Shown here: positions 1-12,662 of the stretch, piece after piece
Numbering within the stretch: the stretch's first letter is position 1
Layout: each line of letters begins with the position of its first letter
Origin: Limnanthes douglasii subsp. nivea
Taxonomy: Eukaryota; Streptophyta; Magnoliopsida; Brassicales; Limnanthaceae
Assembly (NCBI GenBank): GCA_036936605.1
Contig: JAUPFV010000003.1
Location: forward strand, 106,339,278-106,403,277
DNA: 64,000 nt
Direction of reading: 5' to 3'
Notes under the pieces: model-generated
What the model saw: only the letters and a program-made list of their open reading frames with translations
What the model was told of the DNA's origin: nothing
The model's database searches: none
Program-made: the position numbers and the translations under genes

Positions 1-1970
1 CATGTCTTTCAAATTTCCGGAGAAATAGAGAGGTTGGGTCAGATGCATAAATTGGTGGAGGATCGACAACTAGAATTTTAAGAGAAATAGTATCCGAACG
101 CAGTACAATATCCGAATGGGTTGAGGTCTTCTTTCTCTTCTTACTTATTTTTTCGTCGATAGTGGAAGAAACAAAAACTAACAAGGCCTCATCAGCTTCA
201 TCCGGTCGCTCTTCGGTTCCAGCTTCAATGGCACTTTTTGAGGTGTATTCCTTACTTTTATTTTCCTTTTTGTTTCGATGGTTGGGGGTTCTGTTTTTAG
301 TTGGAAGATATAACTTTCCATCAACAGCTTTGGTTCTCTTTAGAATGACAGAAGGTCAATGAGGAGTGGAAAATTGCTCTAATGTTAACTCACGCTCAGG
401 TTTAGTCGGTGACTTTGGACAAAGTTGACATGGGTGAAGCATTGATGGATGCCATTAGACGACTTTGCTTCCACCCACTAATTTAGCCTCTTAAAAGTGA
501 TATTCGGATCATTCAGATGGTGCATATAGGGCTTTAAAATGGCTACTAAATAAAAAACTTTGGGGAAGGGTAATAAAATATTTAAAGGAAAGAATAGGAG
601 GTTAAAGAAATTTGAATAGATCTACCTGTATTCTTCCAAAATCTGGTAAGGGGACTCGAATTACCCTGCGAGGTAATTTTCTTAGCATTTTCCCACCAAC
701 CACTGATGAACAAAAATCATGTCTTCCAAATATTATCTTCCTCCAGTAGATTATCCACCATCTTGTAGTCACCCCCCATGTTGAAGTAGTAAAAGTGAAT
801 TTGGGAGTTGCTGGACAACCCCAGAATAATAGCTAGTTGTTCCATTAATATCATAATTTAATATAACCTAAAAGTAATGATGCATGCCATTAATGTGAAC
901 TATGCATTTGAGCTATCGTGTATCGTACACAACCTTACTAAAATAAATTTGCTTATAATTTCAGGGTCCAATGAGAACCGAAGGCCGCAATTGAGCATGT
1001 ATGTATAGACCACTAACTCCCTAAAATCACAACTCATTAGAGTCTTTCTAGGTTTGGGCAGCCTAACGTTAACTACTTCGGGTAACCCTCTTTTAGCATG
1101 AATAATATCTAGATTTCTTTCATGAAAATAAATGTAAGAGATCTTGTCTAGAGCTAAAAGGTATTTAACACTTACCTTTACGAAGTTGGGCCCAACACGT
1201 CCGACCAAAGTGGGTGGAAATGCTTCAGATTATTTTTTCACCGCTTTATCTTTACTATTATCACCCTTACTATCTTTTTTCTTTGCAACTTTCTCTTTAG
1301 CTGGCCTCGAAGTCTCCCTGGTTTGACCAGATTTCTTGAAGGGAGAATCTTCACTAATGTCCTCCACGTTTTCTTACATTACTCTCAGACCAATCTTGAA
1401 GATTCAATGGGCTGGATACTAACGCTCTCCTCTTTATTTAATAATTGAAGAAGATCTTGGCCAGGTTGAGAGAACTCAGTTGGTTGAGATGCAAGTTTTT
1501 ATTTCTTGGTCGGATTTTGTGGGAACTCAGCTGGCTAAGATGCAGGGTTTCTTCCCTGTAGAGAATTATTGGGGATGGATCGTTAGAAGTTGTTTGTTGC
1601 AATGCTGGCTCTCTCTCCGAGATGTTTTAGCTTTAATTTTTAATTATCTTGTTAATCTGCATGGAGCTTTGAAAATCCGAACCCATAGCTTTGAAGGTTG
1701 AAGAAATCTGATGACTAGTGGCCCCTTGAGATTGAGATGGATTTGGTGAACGACTTTTTGAGATGAACGACTGGGCAATCAAAGAAGGCTCATAAGAAAG
1801 GTTATGTCTGTTGTAAGGATAGATGCCCCGTAGTCAATAAACTCAGTTATTACAATAGTGTCTGTGGAAACAGGTAACCCAACAGTAGTCCTTGCCCTTT
1901 TTTTCTCATCTACTAACTTAAATAAGGTCGACCAAGCATCTTTGGTTAATGCATTTTTGGCGGTGAACAT
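1..1970 (-). pseudogene. Tat-element antisense ORF (aORF), copy F, decayed and cut by the window edge
   Basis: Read on the minus strand, the start (ATG at 1970) encodes MFTAKNALTKDAW, matching the aORF starts of the other Tat copies. A middle piece (1208-900) carries the family motifs VGPNFVKVSVKYLLALDK and LRFSLDPEI. The left part resembles the post-domain region of copy D. Many stops and frameshifts break it. It runs off the left edge, so gag-pol of this element would lie outside the window on the plus strand. The product is an undescribed Tat accessory protein with a putative gypsy-type transposon domain, judged by family resemblance only. It faces copy D head-to-head across a copia fragment. 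Confidence 0.75.
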
Positions 1971-2420
1971 GCAAATACTAGAATGTTACTGGCTAAAAGG
2001 TTCGTGATGGTTGAAGTGGTGGAGGAAAATAAAAATCACTGACGGTAACTAAGTGTCAATAGTGAAGAATAATGTCCCTCTATAGAATGCATATTTTTTC
2101 TCTCTCTCTCTCTCTCTAAAAGTCTCTAAAATAGAAAAAAAAAAGAGAGGACGGCTTATAAAAGAAGATGTAAAAAAAACTCTTAAGTGCCTTATTGAGG
2201 AGGTGGAAACACCCCTAACAACTATAACCCCTAGAAGACTGGAAACATCTTCAATTGATTGACTCGCCTCACCTAGGGAAAAACAAGTTCATGGCTCTAA
2301 TCAAGAAATGACACGTGTCATGAAATACAACTGGTTAAAAGTTGTAACTTTTAGGTAATAACTGGTTTCGAATTATGCCATCGGATGCGGTTTGTATATG
2401 TTCCTCATTAAAGTTAAGAA
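1971..2420 (-). promoter_or_regulatory. Upstream region of aORF copy F with conserved G-box
   Basis: In copies A, B and C the aORF is preceded by about 440 bp of non-coding DNA before the 3' LTR. The same type of sequence lies here in reverse. It contains the palindrome GACACGTGTC at 2310-2319, about 350 bp upstream of the ATG, and a CT microsatellite at about 2099-2122. Parts are recognisably homologous, inverted, to 3715-3870 upstream of copy D. The expected 3' LTR of F is missing, and copia sequence starts within about 40 bp of where it should begin. Confidence 0.55.
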
Positions 2421-2439
2421 AGTATTACAAGTCCAAACA

Positions 2440-3060
2440 TTGCCTTTGTTGTCAATATGTTAGGAAGGTGTGTAAGTAACTAAGGTATGAACCACTAGAA
2501 GACAGTTAAAAGAGTTCCGATATCTGTAAGGAACAAAGAACCATATGTTGACATATAGAAAGTTAGATAAGCTGAAAATCATTGAGTATTCCGGCTCAAA
2601 TTTTGGTGGATGCATAAACACACTAAAAAGCACTTTCGACATCATATTCTTATTAGTCGGGGATGAAATATCATAGAAAAATGTAAAACAAACACTAATT
2701 GTATCGTCTATTATGAAACATAATTTTTGCTTGCTTTAAAGCATCAAACCAAACATTATGGTTGCAAATATTATCACTGGATTACTTGTTGTACAAGGGA
2801 TAAATGGTCCCATACAATTGTATTGTGACAATATGTTTGTAGTATAATAGTCTAACAATAACATGATGTTGTCTAAGTCCAAACACATAGATATAGAGTT
2901 TTATTCCATTAATTAGATAATTGAAGTGGGTTAAATAGGTGTAAATGACATTAGTAAGAACTCTATGATGACATACCCTCTTACAAATGCAATATTACCT
3001 AAGGTTTCCCGGAACACATCATTAGGACGAGTGTAGTTTATTTAGATGATTATTTATTTG
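2440..3060 (+). pseudogene. Ty1/copia RNase H fragment (J)
   Basis: Conceptual plus-strand translation gives the end of a copia polyprotein: a stretch like YSGSNFGGCINTLKST (normally YSDSDFAGC..KSTSGY), then a CDN motif, then SKHIDIEFYSI and a degraded ADPLTK region near 2970-3000. These motifs identify the RNase H domain of plant Ty1/copia pol. It contains stops and frame changes. The rest of the element is absent: Tat sequence abuts it on the left and the LTR of D begins about 170 bp to the right. It is a non-functional fragment. Confidence 0.75.
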
Positions 3061-3234
3061 AGTGCGAGTTTTGAAATAAATACTCATTAATATTTTAAAT
3101 TTTATTGTATACATTTTGGTTCATTGCAATATGTAATATGTTAATATTTATTGACATATGTAACTCTTTAAATGTATCACCACTAAGGTAGAACCAATTA
3201 AGAATAGACATGTATAAAAATACTTGATGGTTCC

Positions 3235-3630
3235 TGATGTAGATAGAAACTGTTCGGATGGTATTTTTGGTAAGTGTTTAGATGAGGTATTAAATTTAGG
3301 GTAGAGGGTAGAGAGATAGTCGAGGTGCTTGTATTTAATGTGTAAAAAGAGAATGTTTCAACCATCTTAAATGTTGTTAATATGAGTTTTTATAGGATAA
3401 TTTTGGATCCATATGCCAACAGGGTCGGGTCACGAATATGGGTCAAACCTTTGAGCCTTCAAGCCTATGAACCATTACTCACTATACATATTTAATATTT
3501 AAATTCATAGCTAGCACACAACTTAGTCATAGCTGGAACACAGCTTAGTTAGTATGGTCACAACTTTGTCAATATGGCCTTTATTTTGAGTCTAAAATGT
3601 CCCATAAGATAAATTTGACCCTATTATCTA
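3235..3630 (-). repeat. 3' LTR of element D (approximate ends)
   Basis: Aligned by eye with the LTR of element C. It shares a TTTAGGGTAGAGGGTAGAGAG-like stretch near 3296, a GGGTCACGAATATGGGTCA block near 3427, and an end followed by GCCCCCTTAGC, matching the purine tract position of the other copies. It is strongly diverged, so both ends are estimates. Confidence 0.5.
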
Positions 3631-4069
3631 GCCCCCTTAGCTCTTTTAAAGGTATTTTGGGAGAGCTAACATACACATATCCGAACTGCTTCTGATATAG
3701 ATATTCAAGAATGGTTATTATCTAAAGGTTTCAACTTTAACCAGTTACTTTTTAAGGGAGATGTGTCAGTTCTTTATTGGACCCACAAACTCGTTTGACC
3801 CTAGGTAAAACCATCCAATCAATAAGAAAAAATGGTTACACTCTTCTAGAGACCCCTGGTTACTATTGTCGTTTCTAATTCCCCAATCGGACACTCAAAT
3901 GTTTTTTAGTCTCATATAATAATTTATTTTCATTTTTTTTACTATAAGTATTTTTAGAGAGAGAAAGAGCTTGTATTTCAATTCTCGATAAACAAAATAT
4001 TATTTATATTTCTCCACCACCTTAGAATCACCGTAGACCACTTTTTTCCAGTAATTGTTTAGGTTTTGT

Positions 4070-6872
4070 ATGTTTACTGCTAAAAATGAACTAACTAAAG
4101 TCGGTTTGCTAAACTTGTCCGAGCTAGAGAAAGAGAAAACGAAAGCAAGAGTTGCTGCTAGGTTACCTGACTCATAGGGTACAATTGTTGTTACTCACTT
4201 CTTTGAGTACAAAAGGTTTTATCCTTACAACATGCACAACGTTCCCTCCGAACTTGTGTCGACTGCCCACATTTTTACGTCATCCTGTCATTCTCCTCAG
4301 CCAATCAGGTCATTCCAATCTCAAGGAGCCACCAACCGTATAAATCCTTCTTTTTTCAAAAATTTGAGATCAGATAATGATGAGATTACTCCATGTAGAG
4401 TTAGTAGACTATCTAAGACAAAACACAAACCTTCTACAAAAATGAGCCTACATAACAACCCATACTTGTTAGTAACCCCTCTCCACAAGTTCCAAACAAG
4501 AGAAGAAGAAGCTACTACTCTCGCAACAAAAAACCCTACAACTTTAGCAGTTGAATCTTCTCGACCCGAGGAAGAAAATCTTGGCGCGCAACCTACCAGG
4601 TCTTCAGAGTCTAGACCACAGGTTATGAAAGAAAATATAAAGGATATCAGTGAAGATTACCCTCTTGAGACATATGGTCAGACTAGGGAAACTCCAAGGC
4701 CATCAGAGAAGCAAAATCCGAGGGTGTAAGAAGGTGGTGATAGCCAGGGCAAAGGCAAAGCCCTAGAAACAGAAACCAAACCTCATCCTCAATCTCTCAT
4801 ATAATATGTCAGACCTAACTTTACCAAGGTTAGTGTTCAGTACCTTCTAGCCTTGGATAAAATATCCTATATCTATTTTCTTGAATCCGAATTGGAAGTC
4901 ATTCGAGCTAAATGAGGATTCTCTGATTCAATTAGAGTTAGACTGCCCCAACCTGGAGAGACTCCGATGAGTTGTGAGGCTAGGGAGTTGGTGGTTTACA
5001 ACAATGTGCTCACTTGTGTCCTTCGGTTTCCCTTGGAACCTGAGATAGTGAGGTACTTTAGTTTGTTCAGGTTGTGCACAAGCCAAGCTAGCCCAAAAAC
5101 TTGGTTCTCATTGCTGGCATGCATCATAGCCTCAAAGCTATCAAAGATCCCGATGCTAATGGAGCGTCTGGCTGGTGTGGCGGGTCTATCACATAGTGAA
5201 TACATTTCTTTTTATTATTTCATTATGGGGAATAAATATAAAGTGGTGATGACATTTTGGAGGCGAGAAAAAAATAAAAAACCCAATTCCTCTTTATCAG
5301 TGGTCATTGGGAAAATAACAAGAAAATCACCTCCAAAGGGAATCCGAGCTACCTCACCAGACACTAGAAGAGCACATATAATTCTCTTTGGATTTATTTT
5401 ATATTTCAGTTACTTTTTGTGATATTTTTCATTTATTTATAACTTTTTTTATACCAGCCATTTCGTATCCATTCCTACAACATTTGGAGGATGCAAAAGT
5501 GACCTTCAGGAAGTTGGATCAATGGGCAAATGAAAAGTGGTCCAATAAACTCCATAACTGTTTTACCCTAGGTAACTTTGTCAGATCCCATCTATGGACG
5601 ACCAACCCCGTTCAAGAACTGACGTGGAGAAACTCATCACTCGTCCTCGAGCTACTGAAATCCTTGAAAGAACTGAGGAAACCGATGATAAATTATTCCT
5701 ACCTGCTAGGAATAGAGCTTCTAGCCATTAGAATAAAAACACAAAGAACAAGGAGGGCTCATTACATTTTGTTTCATAAACATGAAATGAAGGACAACTA
5801 GATGAAATTGACACAACCTTGTTGGATTCTGTTGCTGCTACTACTGATGAGGGTAAGATGCCTTCGGAATCTCTTATACCCAAGAAGAAGAAATGACACA
5901 ATAGAGGCAAACATAAGAGTGATAAAAGAAAGAAGAAAAATAAGAAGACTTCGACTGTTTCAGAGATAATACTTCGTTTTAAATCCTTCTCCAACAATCC
6001 CAATTATTGTTCCTCCTACAACCATGGTATCTGACCCTCCTTATCCATTACTTCCCCCATCTGAAAGAATTATTTTTGGAGATGGTGATCCAATCGAAGA
6101 TATGGAGGCCTTCGAATTTGAAGCCTTTAACACTGACTTCCCAGGATCTCCAAGCACCGCAACTATTGTGGTATATGATGAGGTTCTCTTTGAATTATCA
6201 AAGGAGAACAACGTTTTAGGGTATTCAGTTTTGGATTATGTGAGGTCAATAGTCAAACTTGAGAGACAAGTAAGGTCGCAAATTGAATACATCACTTCTC
6301 TTTGGGATGAAAATCAGAATATGAAGAATTTAGTTGAGGAAGAAAAGAGCAAGGTTGAAAGTCTAAATGGAGATGTGAGGTCTGTTAAAAATGAGCTAGT
6401 CCATGTGAAATCCGAACGTGACAAGTTACAAGATGATTATAAAAAGTTATAGTCATCTAATTCCGAGGAGATTACCTCATTGAAGAATCAGTAAACTGAT
6501 GACAAAGCTACCATTATGCGCTTGTTAGATGAAAAGAAAAACCATGAGGCTCTTATCTAGAAGCAAAATGGTGAGATTACCTATCACAAAGCTAAAAGTA
6601 CCCAAGTGATAACCGATGCTCTCGATGCATATGCCAAAACAGTGATAGGTTGTTTGCAAGAGAGGGATGACTCGCTCAAATCAAACATGATGTTGCTATT
6701 TCATAAGAAATTCCTCAAGTTAGCCCTTGGGGAATCATGGGGACATGTGCCAATGGATTTACTTCATAATGACATACCTTTAGCCCATCAACTTGGTATT
6801 TCTAACAATTCATCCGATGATGGTTCTGATGAAGAAGGCTATAATGGTGAGAGTTCTGAAGGGAAAGAATGA
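4070..6872 (+). pseudogene. Tat antisense ORF (aORF), copy D, decayed
   Basis: ATG at 4070 opens MFTAKNELTKVGLLNLSELE, the conserved N-terminus. A stop follows about 35 codons on, then pieces in several frames: a Ser-rich part (4232-4729), the domain core (4838-5370; LRFPLEPEIVRYF, ACIIASKLSKIP), and the post-intron part from about 5459 with WANEKWSNKLHNCFTLGNF. The site of the intron seen in A, B and C is filled by AT-rich sequence ending TTATACCAG near 5458. The coiled-coil part lies at 6024-6452. The final part (6606-6872) has LKSNMMLLFHKKF and an acidic tail. It is the most diverged of the five copies and is broken. Confidence 0.75.
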
Positions 6873-6936
6873 GGAAAAACTGATAGGAACAAGCCCTAAG
6901 GCTAGTACGTTTTGATGTTATTGTTTCCGTGCAAGC

Positions 6937-7056
6937 CCTTGATATGTGCAAGGCATTTTGTTATTTCAATGAGATATCTTTTTACAAGTCCTTGGCATAG
7001 CCAAGGCATTTTATATTTTATCCTCGGATTTTGCTAAGTCCTTGGATCACCCAAGG
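6937..7056. repeat. Three CCTTGG...CCAAGG hairpins downstream of aORF D
   Basis: Short inverted repeats at 6937-6953 (CCTTG/CAAGG), 6990-7006 (CCTTGG, 5-nt loop, CCAAGG) and 7040-7056 (same). Two or three follow the first by GCATTTTAT. They lie between the aORF stop and the end of pol and recur at the same place in A, B and C. Confidence 0.7.
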
Positions 7057-7189
7057 CATTTTATATTATCTCAACTTGTTTTACCTCTTCATATATTCTT
7101 ATCTCCATATCTTAGTATTAGTTTATTTGAATATAATTAACACTAATACATGATTCATTCAAGGCTAATTAAAACTTAATTATATATAA

Positions 7190-7420
7190 GGCATTCGAAG
7201 GTAATCTATTCGAAAGCAATAAAAACTTGATACACTTGAGCCATTCAAAGGCAATAAAAACTTGATACACCTGAGCCATTCGAAAGTAATCCATTCGAAG
7301 GCAATAAAACCTTGATAGACTTGACCCTTTAGAAGGTAATCCATTCGAAGGCAATAAAAACTTGATACACCTGATCCATTCGAAGGTAATCTATTCGAAG
7401 GCAATAAAAACTTAACATAC
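7190..7420. repeat. Tandem repeat of about 50 bp in the 3' region of element D
   Basis: About five imperfect units built on CATTCGAAGGTAATC and CATTCGAAGGCAATAAAAAC, each ending near TTGATACACCTGA. One unit is shortened to about 35 bp. The array sits between aORF and pol. Tandem arrays arising in the 3' non-coding region are a known property of Tat/Ogre elements. Confidence 0.8.
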
Positions 7421-7483
7421 ACAAACCATACTTATAATAGTTTTTAAAGGCAAATGTAATAAATTAATAATGATTCAGAAACC

Positions 7484-7545
7484 CCATTAAAACCTCCTCG
7501 CGCCACCAGGGTATGAAATATTATGCCATATAATATTTATATTGG
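7484..7545 (-). promoter_or_regulatory. Conserved non-coding block after pol, copy D
   Basis: The plus-strand core is TTAAAACCTC then 4 variable bases, then GCGCCACCAGGGTA and a TATGCC/AATATTTA tail. Nearly identical blocks stand about 100 bp past the pol end in A (16867-16925) and B (45003-45060), although the adjacent integrase of D is far more diverged. On the gag-pol sense strand it is 3' UTR. Function unknown; a 3'-processing or packaging signal is possible. Confidence 0.55.
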
Positions 7546-7559
7546 ATAGAAACGAAGTA

Positions 7560-8750
7560 AATATTTACAACATAAGTTTACTCAAGATATAACCTTAGGT
7601 GTTCGACATTCCACAGGTGCCTCAAAGGATTTCCTTCTTGATCAACTAACCACTACGTTCATGCTTTATCTTTTCACACAATGTAGGGCCTTTTCTAGTT
7701 TGGATCCAACTTTCCAAACTTCATATCCTTGGTGTGCATAATTAATTTTCTCAACCCTCTGTCCCCCACTTAGAACTCTCTTCTTTGTACTCTATACGCA
7801 TACCTACTCCTCATTGAACCTTGGAAATGTACGGTTCTTAAATGGGATTTTACTTTCTTTTCTTCAATTAAATCCAACTGAGTTCTTATTGCCACTTCAT
7901 TTTCCTCTTCAAAATAATTTTGAACCCTGAAAAAAGAAAGAGAACTTCTATTACTCCCATTTCATCCATTCCATACACCAAAGTAAAAGGAGATTCTTGT
8001 GTGGCAGTATGTGAAGTGGTTCGATAATCCCACATCACTTCTTGCAGGTAGTTAGGCCATTTACCGGTCACTCCTCTAAATTATTTTTAAAACCCATAAA
8101 TAAAGTTATGTTTTCCACCTCTATATATCCATTGTCTTGGGGATGGAGAGGCGAGGATAAATAATGGTGAAGTCCTCTTGATTCAAAGAACACCTCCAAA
8201 TCTTTGTTGTGGCATTAAGATTCATCGTTTGTAGTAATATGTCTAGAAATTCCAAACCTACAACAAATGTTGGATAAGATAAATTTAATTAATTCTTTGG
8301 AATTCATTCCAGAGAGGGTTGCAACTTCTATCCACTTTGAAAAATAATCAATTGCCGAGAAAAATAGTTCGAAAACCATTAAAAGTCATTAGAAGAGGTC
8401 CGACTATGTTAATTTCATATCTATTAAAGGGTAATGCTTCAGATACGACTCCACTGGAATTGCTGGTATGCGTATTATATTTTTATATCTTTGAAAAAGA
8501 TCACATCTTCTAACCAACTCTTTAGAATCTGTCATAATTGATGGTCAACAATACCCTGCCAATAAGATCCTTGTAGTCAAAGCATTGTAACCACAATGGA
8601 CCGATCGTTCCCCATCATATAGCTCAAACAAAACTGTTTGAGACTCATTGGATCCAAGGAAACGTAGTTAAAGTGTACAAAAAGGTATTTTTAGAGGATC
8701 CCTCTCAAAACCAAAAAACCACGTGCTTTGAACTTTAATTTATTGGCTAA
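7560..8750 (-). pseudogene. Tat integrase, element D, decayed
   Basis: Minus-strand translation gives, from the N-terminal side: a zinc-finger region near 8560-8650 (YDGERSVHCGYNAL-like), a central part with many stops, then the C-terminal half including WPNYLQEVMWDYRTT and ESPFTLVYGMDEM (8071-7886), as in the integrases of A and B, and a degraded WEGPY-type module near 7690. Frameshifts and stops are frequent. Integrase would insert the cDNA; this copy cannot. Confidence 0.75.
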
Positions 8751-8879
8751 GTTTTTGGCTTCACGTAAGATCACTTTAGTAATAAACTATTGGATACCAC
8801 TCCTCCAATCTTGACTAACTATGGTTGATATTTGGAAAAAAAATATCTTCAAAGTCAACTTTCATTTCATAAGTTGTTG

Positions 8880-9485
8880 TTAATAAAAGGACACTCTTGC
8901 ACTAGAATTCAAGGGTAAGCTTTCGAATATGCAATAGTGGCCAAAGAGTTAGCCATCAAATTTTAGGATCTTGGCACATGTTTGTATTTCATATATTTAA
9001 AACAAGGAGGAATTTATTTCAACATTCGTAAGTACTTTACCTAATGATCTTTCTTGGTTTCAGATTTCCATAGTGCTTGATGTACGACTAACTGCGAATC
9101 ACTCACCAATCAGATTCTTTTGGCACCACATATCAGAGCTAGCCGTAACCCTTCTATAATAGCTTTGTATTATGCTTTATTGTTTAATGATTTAAAATCA
9201 AAACATATAGATTGGTACATTGAATCCCCGAAAGGGGAAGTAAGAAAATTCAAGCCTCACATCCCACTATACTGGATCCACCATTTGTTCGAATTACCCA
9301 TTCGTTTTTAGGCTTGTGAATTGAAGATTCCTCATAGGGCCTCTCCGAATAGAAATCAACCAAAAATAAGGTATAACTGAAGATTGAATTTCCGTTCGAG
9401 GAGAAAATTCTATATAAAAATCCCCTATCACAATCCCTTATTGCTATAGCTTGAGCTTTGATTTTCGTTCGAGGAGCACATTCTT
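8880..9485 (-). pseudogene. Archaeal-type RNase H fragment, element D
   Basis: The minus strand has the remnant of KPKNEWVIRTNGGSS (normally VVQTDGGSST) near 9300, followed by a broken NNESEYEAA-like region and SDSQL-like residues. It matches the second RNase H of A, B and E. A repeated APRTKIKAQ-like segment at about 9400-9480 suggests a small internal duplication. Element D ends here against copia sequence. Confidence 0.65.
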
Positions 9486-9489
9486 GTAG

Positions 9490-12480
9490 TGTGTAAAACT
9501 TCTAGTCAAACAATATGCCATCCACATATAATATAAGAATTATGAAATTACTCACCTTAAACTTGCGATACACACAATATTCAACTGAGTTGACTTCAAA
9601 GTAAAAAAATACTATCATCTCAAGGAATTTATGATAGCACTGTAAACATAATTTATTAAGCCTACAAACCAGTTTTTTTAGTTGCCTTCTACAAAATATT
9701 TTTGTTGCACCATATAGATCGTTTTCTCAATATCACCATTGAGAAATGTGGTTTAACATCCATTTGATGGAGATCAAGATCAAAGTGTGTAACTAATACC
9801 ATGATTATTATAAAGGAATCCTTCATCGATACAAAAAAAAAGGTTTTTTTAAATCCAATATTTTCATGTTATTTATAACCTTTTGCTACAAGGAGCACTT
9901 TATGTCTTTCCACATTACCCATAGAATTGGTTTTGGTTTTGTAAATCCACTTATATTAGATTTCATTTTCCCCTTCAAGTAATGGTACAAATTCTCATAC
10001 CATATCATCCTCCATAATTTATACTCTTCATTCATATTATCGATTCACTTTTTGAGAGTCAGAGCTTTCCATAAATTATTTGTAGGATGCAAGATCATCG
10101 ACAGTTCCAACACATGACTCATCATGTTCTTGAAGATATACTATAAATTCTGGACGTATGACACTATTATTTTATCTCGTGGACCTTCGTAAGACCACTG
10201 TTTCCTCTTGTTGCACCTCTTGTAGAGGTAGAATTTGATCTTCACGAACAATGCCATTTTGATATTCTTGTGGAAGATTACCTCGAGGTTGTCATTATTT
10301 TAAAAAAACCACATATATATTATGGTTAAAACCCTCAAGTGGAACATTGACATTATTTGGAGTATTATCTTATTTTAACTAAGACCGAAATCATTGGGAC
10401 TAAAGACCAATCTTCTTATACTTGAATATCTATGTTAAAACCACAATGGTAGATTGTTTGTCAAAATCAACACATGTTCCCTTATTCTTCCTCCCAAACT
10501 CATAATCTTCAAGAAAATTTTCTATTCCCGTTTCAAATATTGTACCAGTGAGAGAATCATAAAACTTAAACCCCTTGAGTGTTCGAAATAACTTATGAAA
10601 AAGAAACTGATTATTTTTGGGTCCATTTTATTTTCCTAGAGGTTTGTAAACCCTTGCCTCAACTTGAAGAACTCACACATGCAGATACTTTAAATTAGGT
10701 ATGTTCATATTCCAAATCTCATATGGGGTCCTAACAGTAGCTTTAGTGGGTACTCGGTTGAGTATATAAGAAATACATTTGATAGCTTCCCCCCAGAAAG
10801 ATAGTGGTAGAGACGAGTGACTTATCATACTTCTTACCATATATTTTAATATTCTCTTGCGTCTCTTAAATACACCATTTATGCTGGTTAAACCTGAAAT
10901 TGTGTATAGAGGGACTCTGCCTCACTCCTCCAGGTATTATATAAAGGGTCCTTGACGTTGTTCACCCAATCTGTCACATAGTTCTTAATGCTCTTACGAA
11001 GTTTTTTTCAACTTCCGTCCTAAAAACTTTGAGCTTGTCAAGGGCATCAAGATTTTCACGAAGGAGATAGAGGTATCCAAAATGAGATAAGTTGTCGATA
11101 AATGATATAAAGTACTGTTGCACGTCTTATGATTGTTATGGAAATTGTTAATAAATATCTGTCTGTATCAATTTTAAGATTTTCGTCGCTCTATATGTCC
11201 CTACTCTTTTGGTTTTGGTTTGTTTCCCTTTGATGCACTCGATAAATATACCAAAATCAAAGTAATCTAAGGGAACCAATAAACCGTTAGCTACAATAAT
11301 GTCCATCATAAATTTGGATATGTGACCTAGTGAGTGCTATAGTTTAGAGGATTTTTCAGATCTAGTAATTTTGTTTGGTATACGTTATACAATTATGGAA
11401 ATATTGTGATTATTAACTATATTGAATAAATAAAAGTTATCTTATTTGATCTAAATTCCATTCACAACAATCATATTATTTAACAAGAGTGTAAAACCGT
11501 TGTTTCCCATAAGACAATAATGTCCATACAAGTCTAAAATTGGAAATAAAATCTAGTTTTTTTTTTCGAAAAATAGGAACAAACATTACATTTTCTAAAA
11601 ATAAAATATGTCCAATAAAAAGTTTTAATTATAAATCTCAAATCATCAAAACATAGCATAAGCTCCCATCAGTCGTCAAGATGGATCTTTCATTCTCACT
11701 TAACATCTTGCTCATTGACGTACCTTGCAACGATATACATACATGAGTTGTTGTAACCAAATTAACCCACCTTATATTATGAAACAAACAAATATGTTAG
11801 GATACCTTTGCTTAACATGTAAGCCTCAGATGTCATTTTTCCTTATAGAAAAAGCAACGACAACCCATTGATTCCTCATGGTTTTGCTTCTTTACCGGGC
11901 ATTGACCCGGTCATTTTCCATCAAGCTTCCCCCTTAGGCCCCATACCTTTTGAATATGCTATCACATAAGCCTCATGTATTTCCATTTTAAGTATCTCCT
12001 CCTCTTATGAAGCGTAGGAAATCAACTAATTGATCTTCCATTTTTCTCGCATGCAGTTATAGGTAGACTAAAAATATTTAAACTGCCCAGGTAGGGGCTA
12101 AAATGTGAATCCCACCACATATTCCTCAAGAAAATATATCCCGATTTCCTTCAACTTTTGGCCAATCAGAAACATTCCAAGAATGTGCTCACAAATTTTC
12201 CCTATGCCAATGTAATTTTTGGTAGAGAGCTCGTTTATTAGTCGTTGGATCTCTATCTTTTTGTTCTTGACAAAGGCTTTCTCAACCTCTGCAAGAAATA
12301 CCATAGTTGCGGTAACATCCTTCGAGATAACCCTAAGAAGTGCTACTGGGATAGCCTATAACATAAAACTCGTGCATAACTTATTTAACTTATCTTATTT
12401 TTAACATTCTTTAGTTTCTTCCTGTGTAATTTCCGGATTGATAATAGAGTTTGGGGTGGGTCATAGCATAGCTCTAATCA
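9490..12480 (-). mobile_element. Degenerate Ty1/copia retrotransposon I (minus orientation)
   Basis: Domains read on the minus strand in copia order. Gag N-terminal part at about 12480-12098 (FLAEVEKAFVKNKKIEIQRL). A broken zinc knuckle lies near 11850-11900. Integrase at about 11330-10450 (IFIECIKGKQTKTKRVG, QQYFISFIDN, then FGYLYLLREN). RT N-terminal part at about 10000-9640 (WIYKTKTNSMGNVERHK, then DLHQMDVK). Stops are frequent. No LTR was recognised. It is cut at the left by element D. Element A is inserted in the DNA just to the right, possibly in this element's leader, but that is inference. Confidence 0.8.
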
Positions 12481-12662
12481 TGTACAGATAAATACAGGTG
12501 TGCGTCCTCTTTTCATAAGGTAAAATCAGAATAATCCAGCACGAGTGGATGATTTCCTAAAATATTATAACCTATATATACTAGAAATAAAACAAACAAC
12601 ATATAAAACACATTTCAACTCATGATATATCACTTAAAAATATGCATGAACATGGTATGTAC

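Larger units (their letters stand above)
3235..9485 (-). mobile_element. Truncated Ty3/gypsy Tat-lineage retrotransposon D (minus orientation)
   Basis: An old, diverged relative of A, B and C. From its 3' end: 3' LTR (about 3235-3630), 440-bp leader, aORF on the plus strand (4070-6872), hairpins and tandem repeats (6937-7420), conserved post-pol block (7484-7545), integrase and archaeal-type RNase H on the minus strand. It stops at about 9485, where copia sequence begins, so RT, protease, gag and the 5' LTR are missing. No TSD can be given. Ends are approximate because the LTR is diverged. Confidence 0.75.

Noticed and set aside
162..362. Short plus-strand ORF with Ser-rich and Phe-rich peptide
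   Set aside because: It lies over the minus-strand aORF remnant F and resembles no family; a shadow frame.
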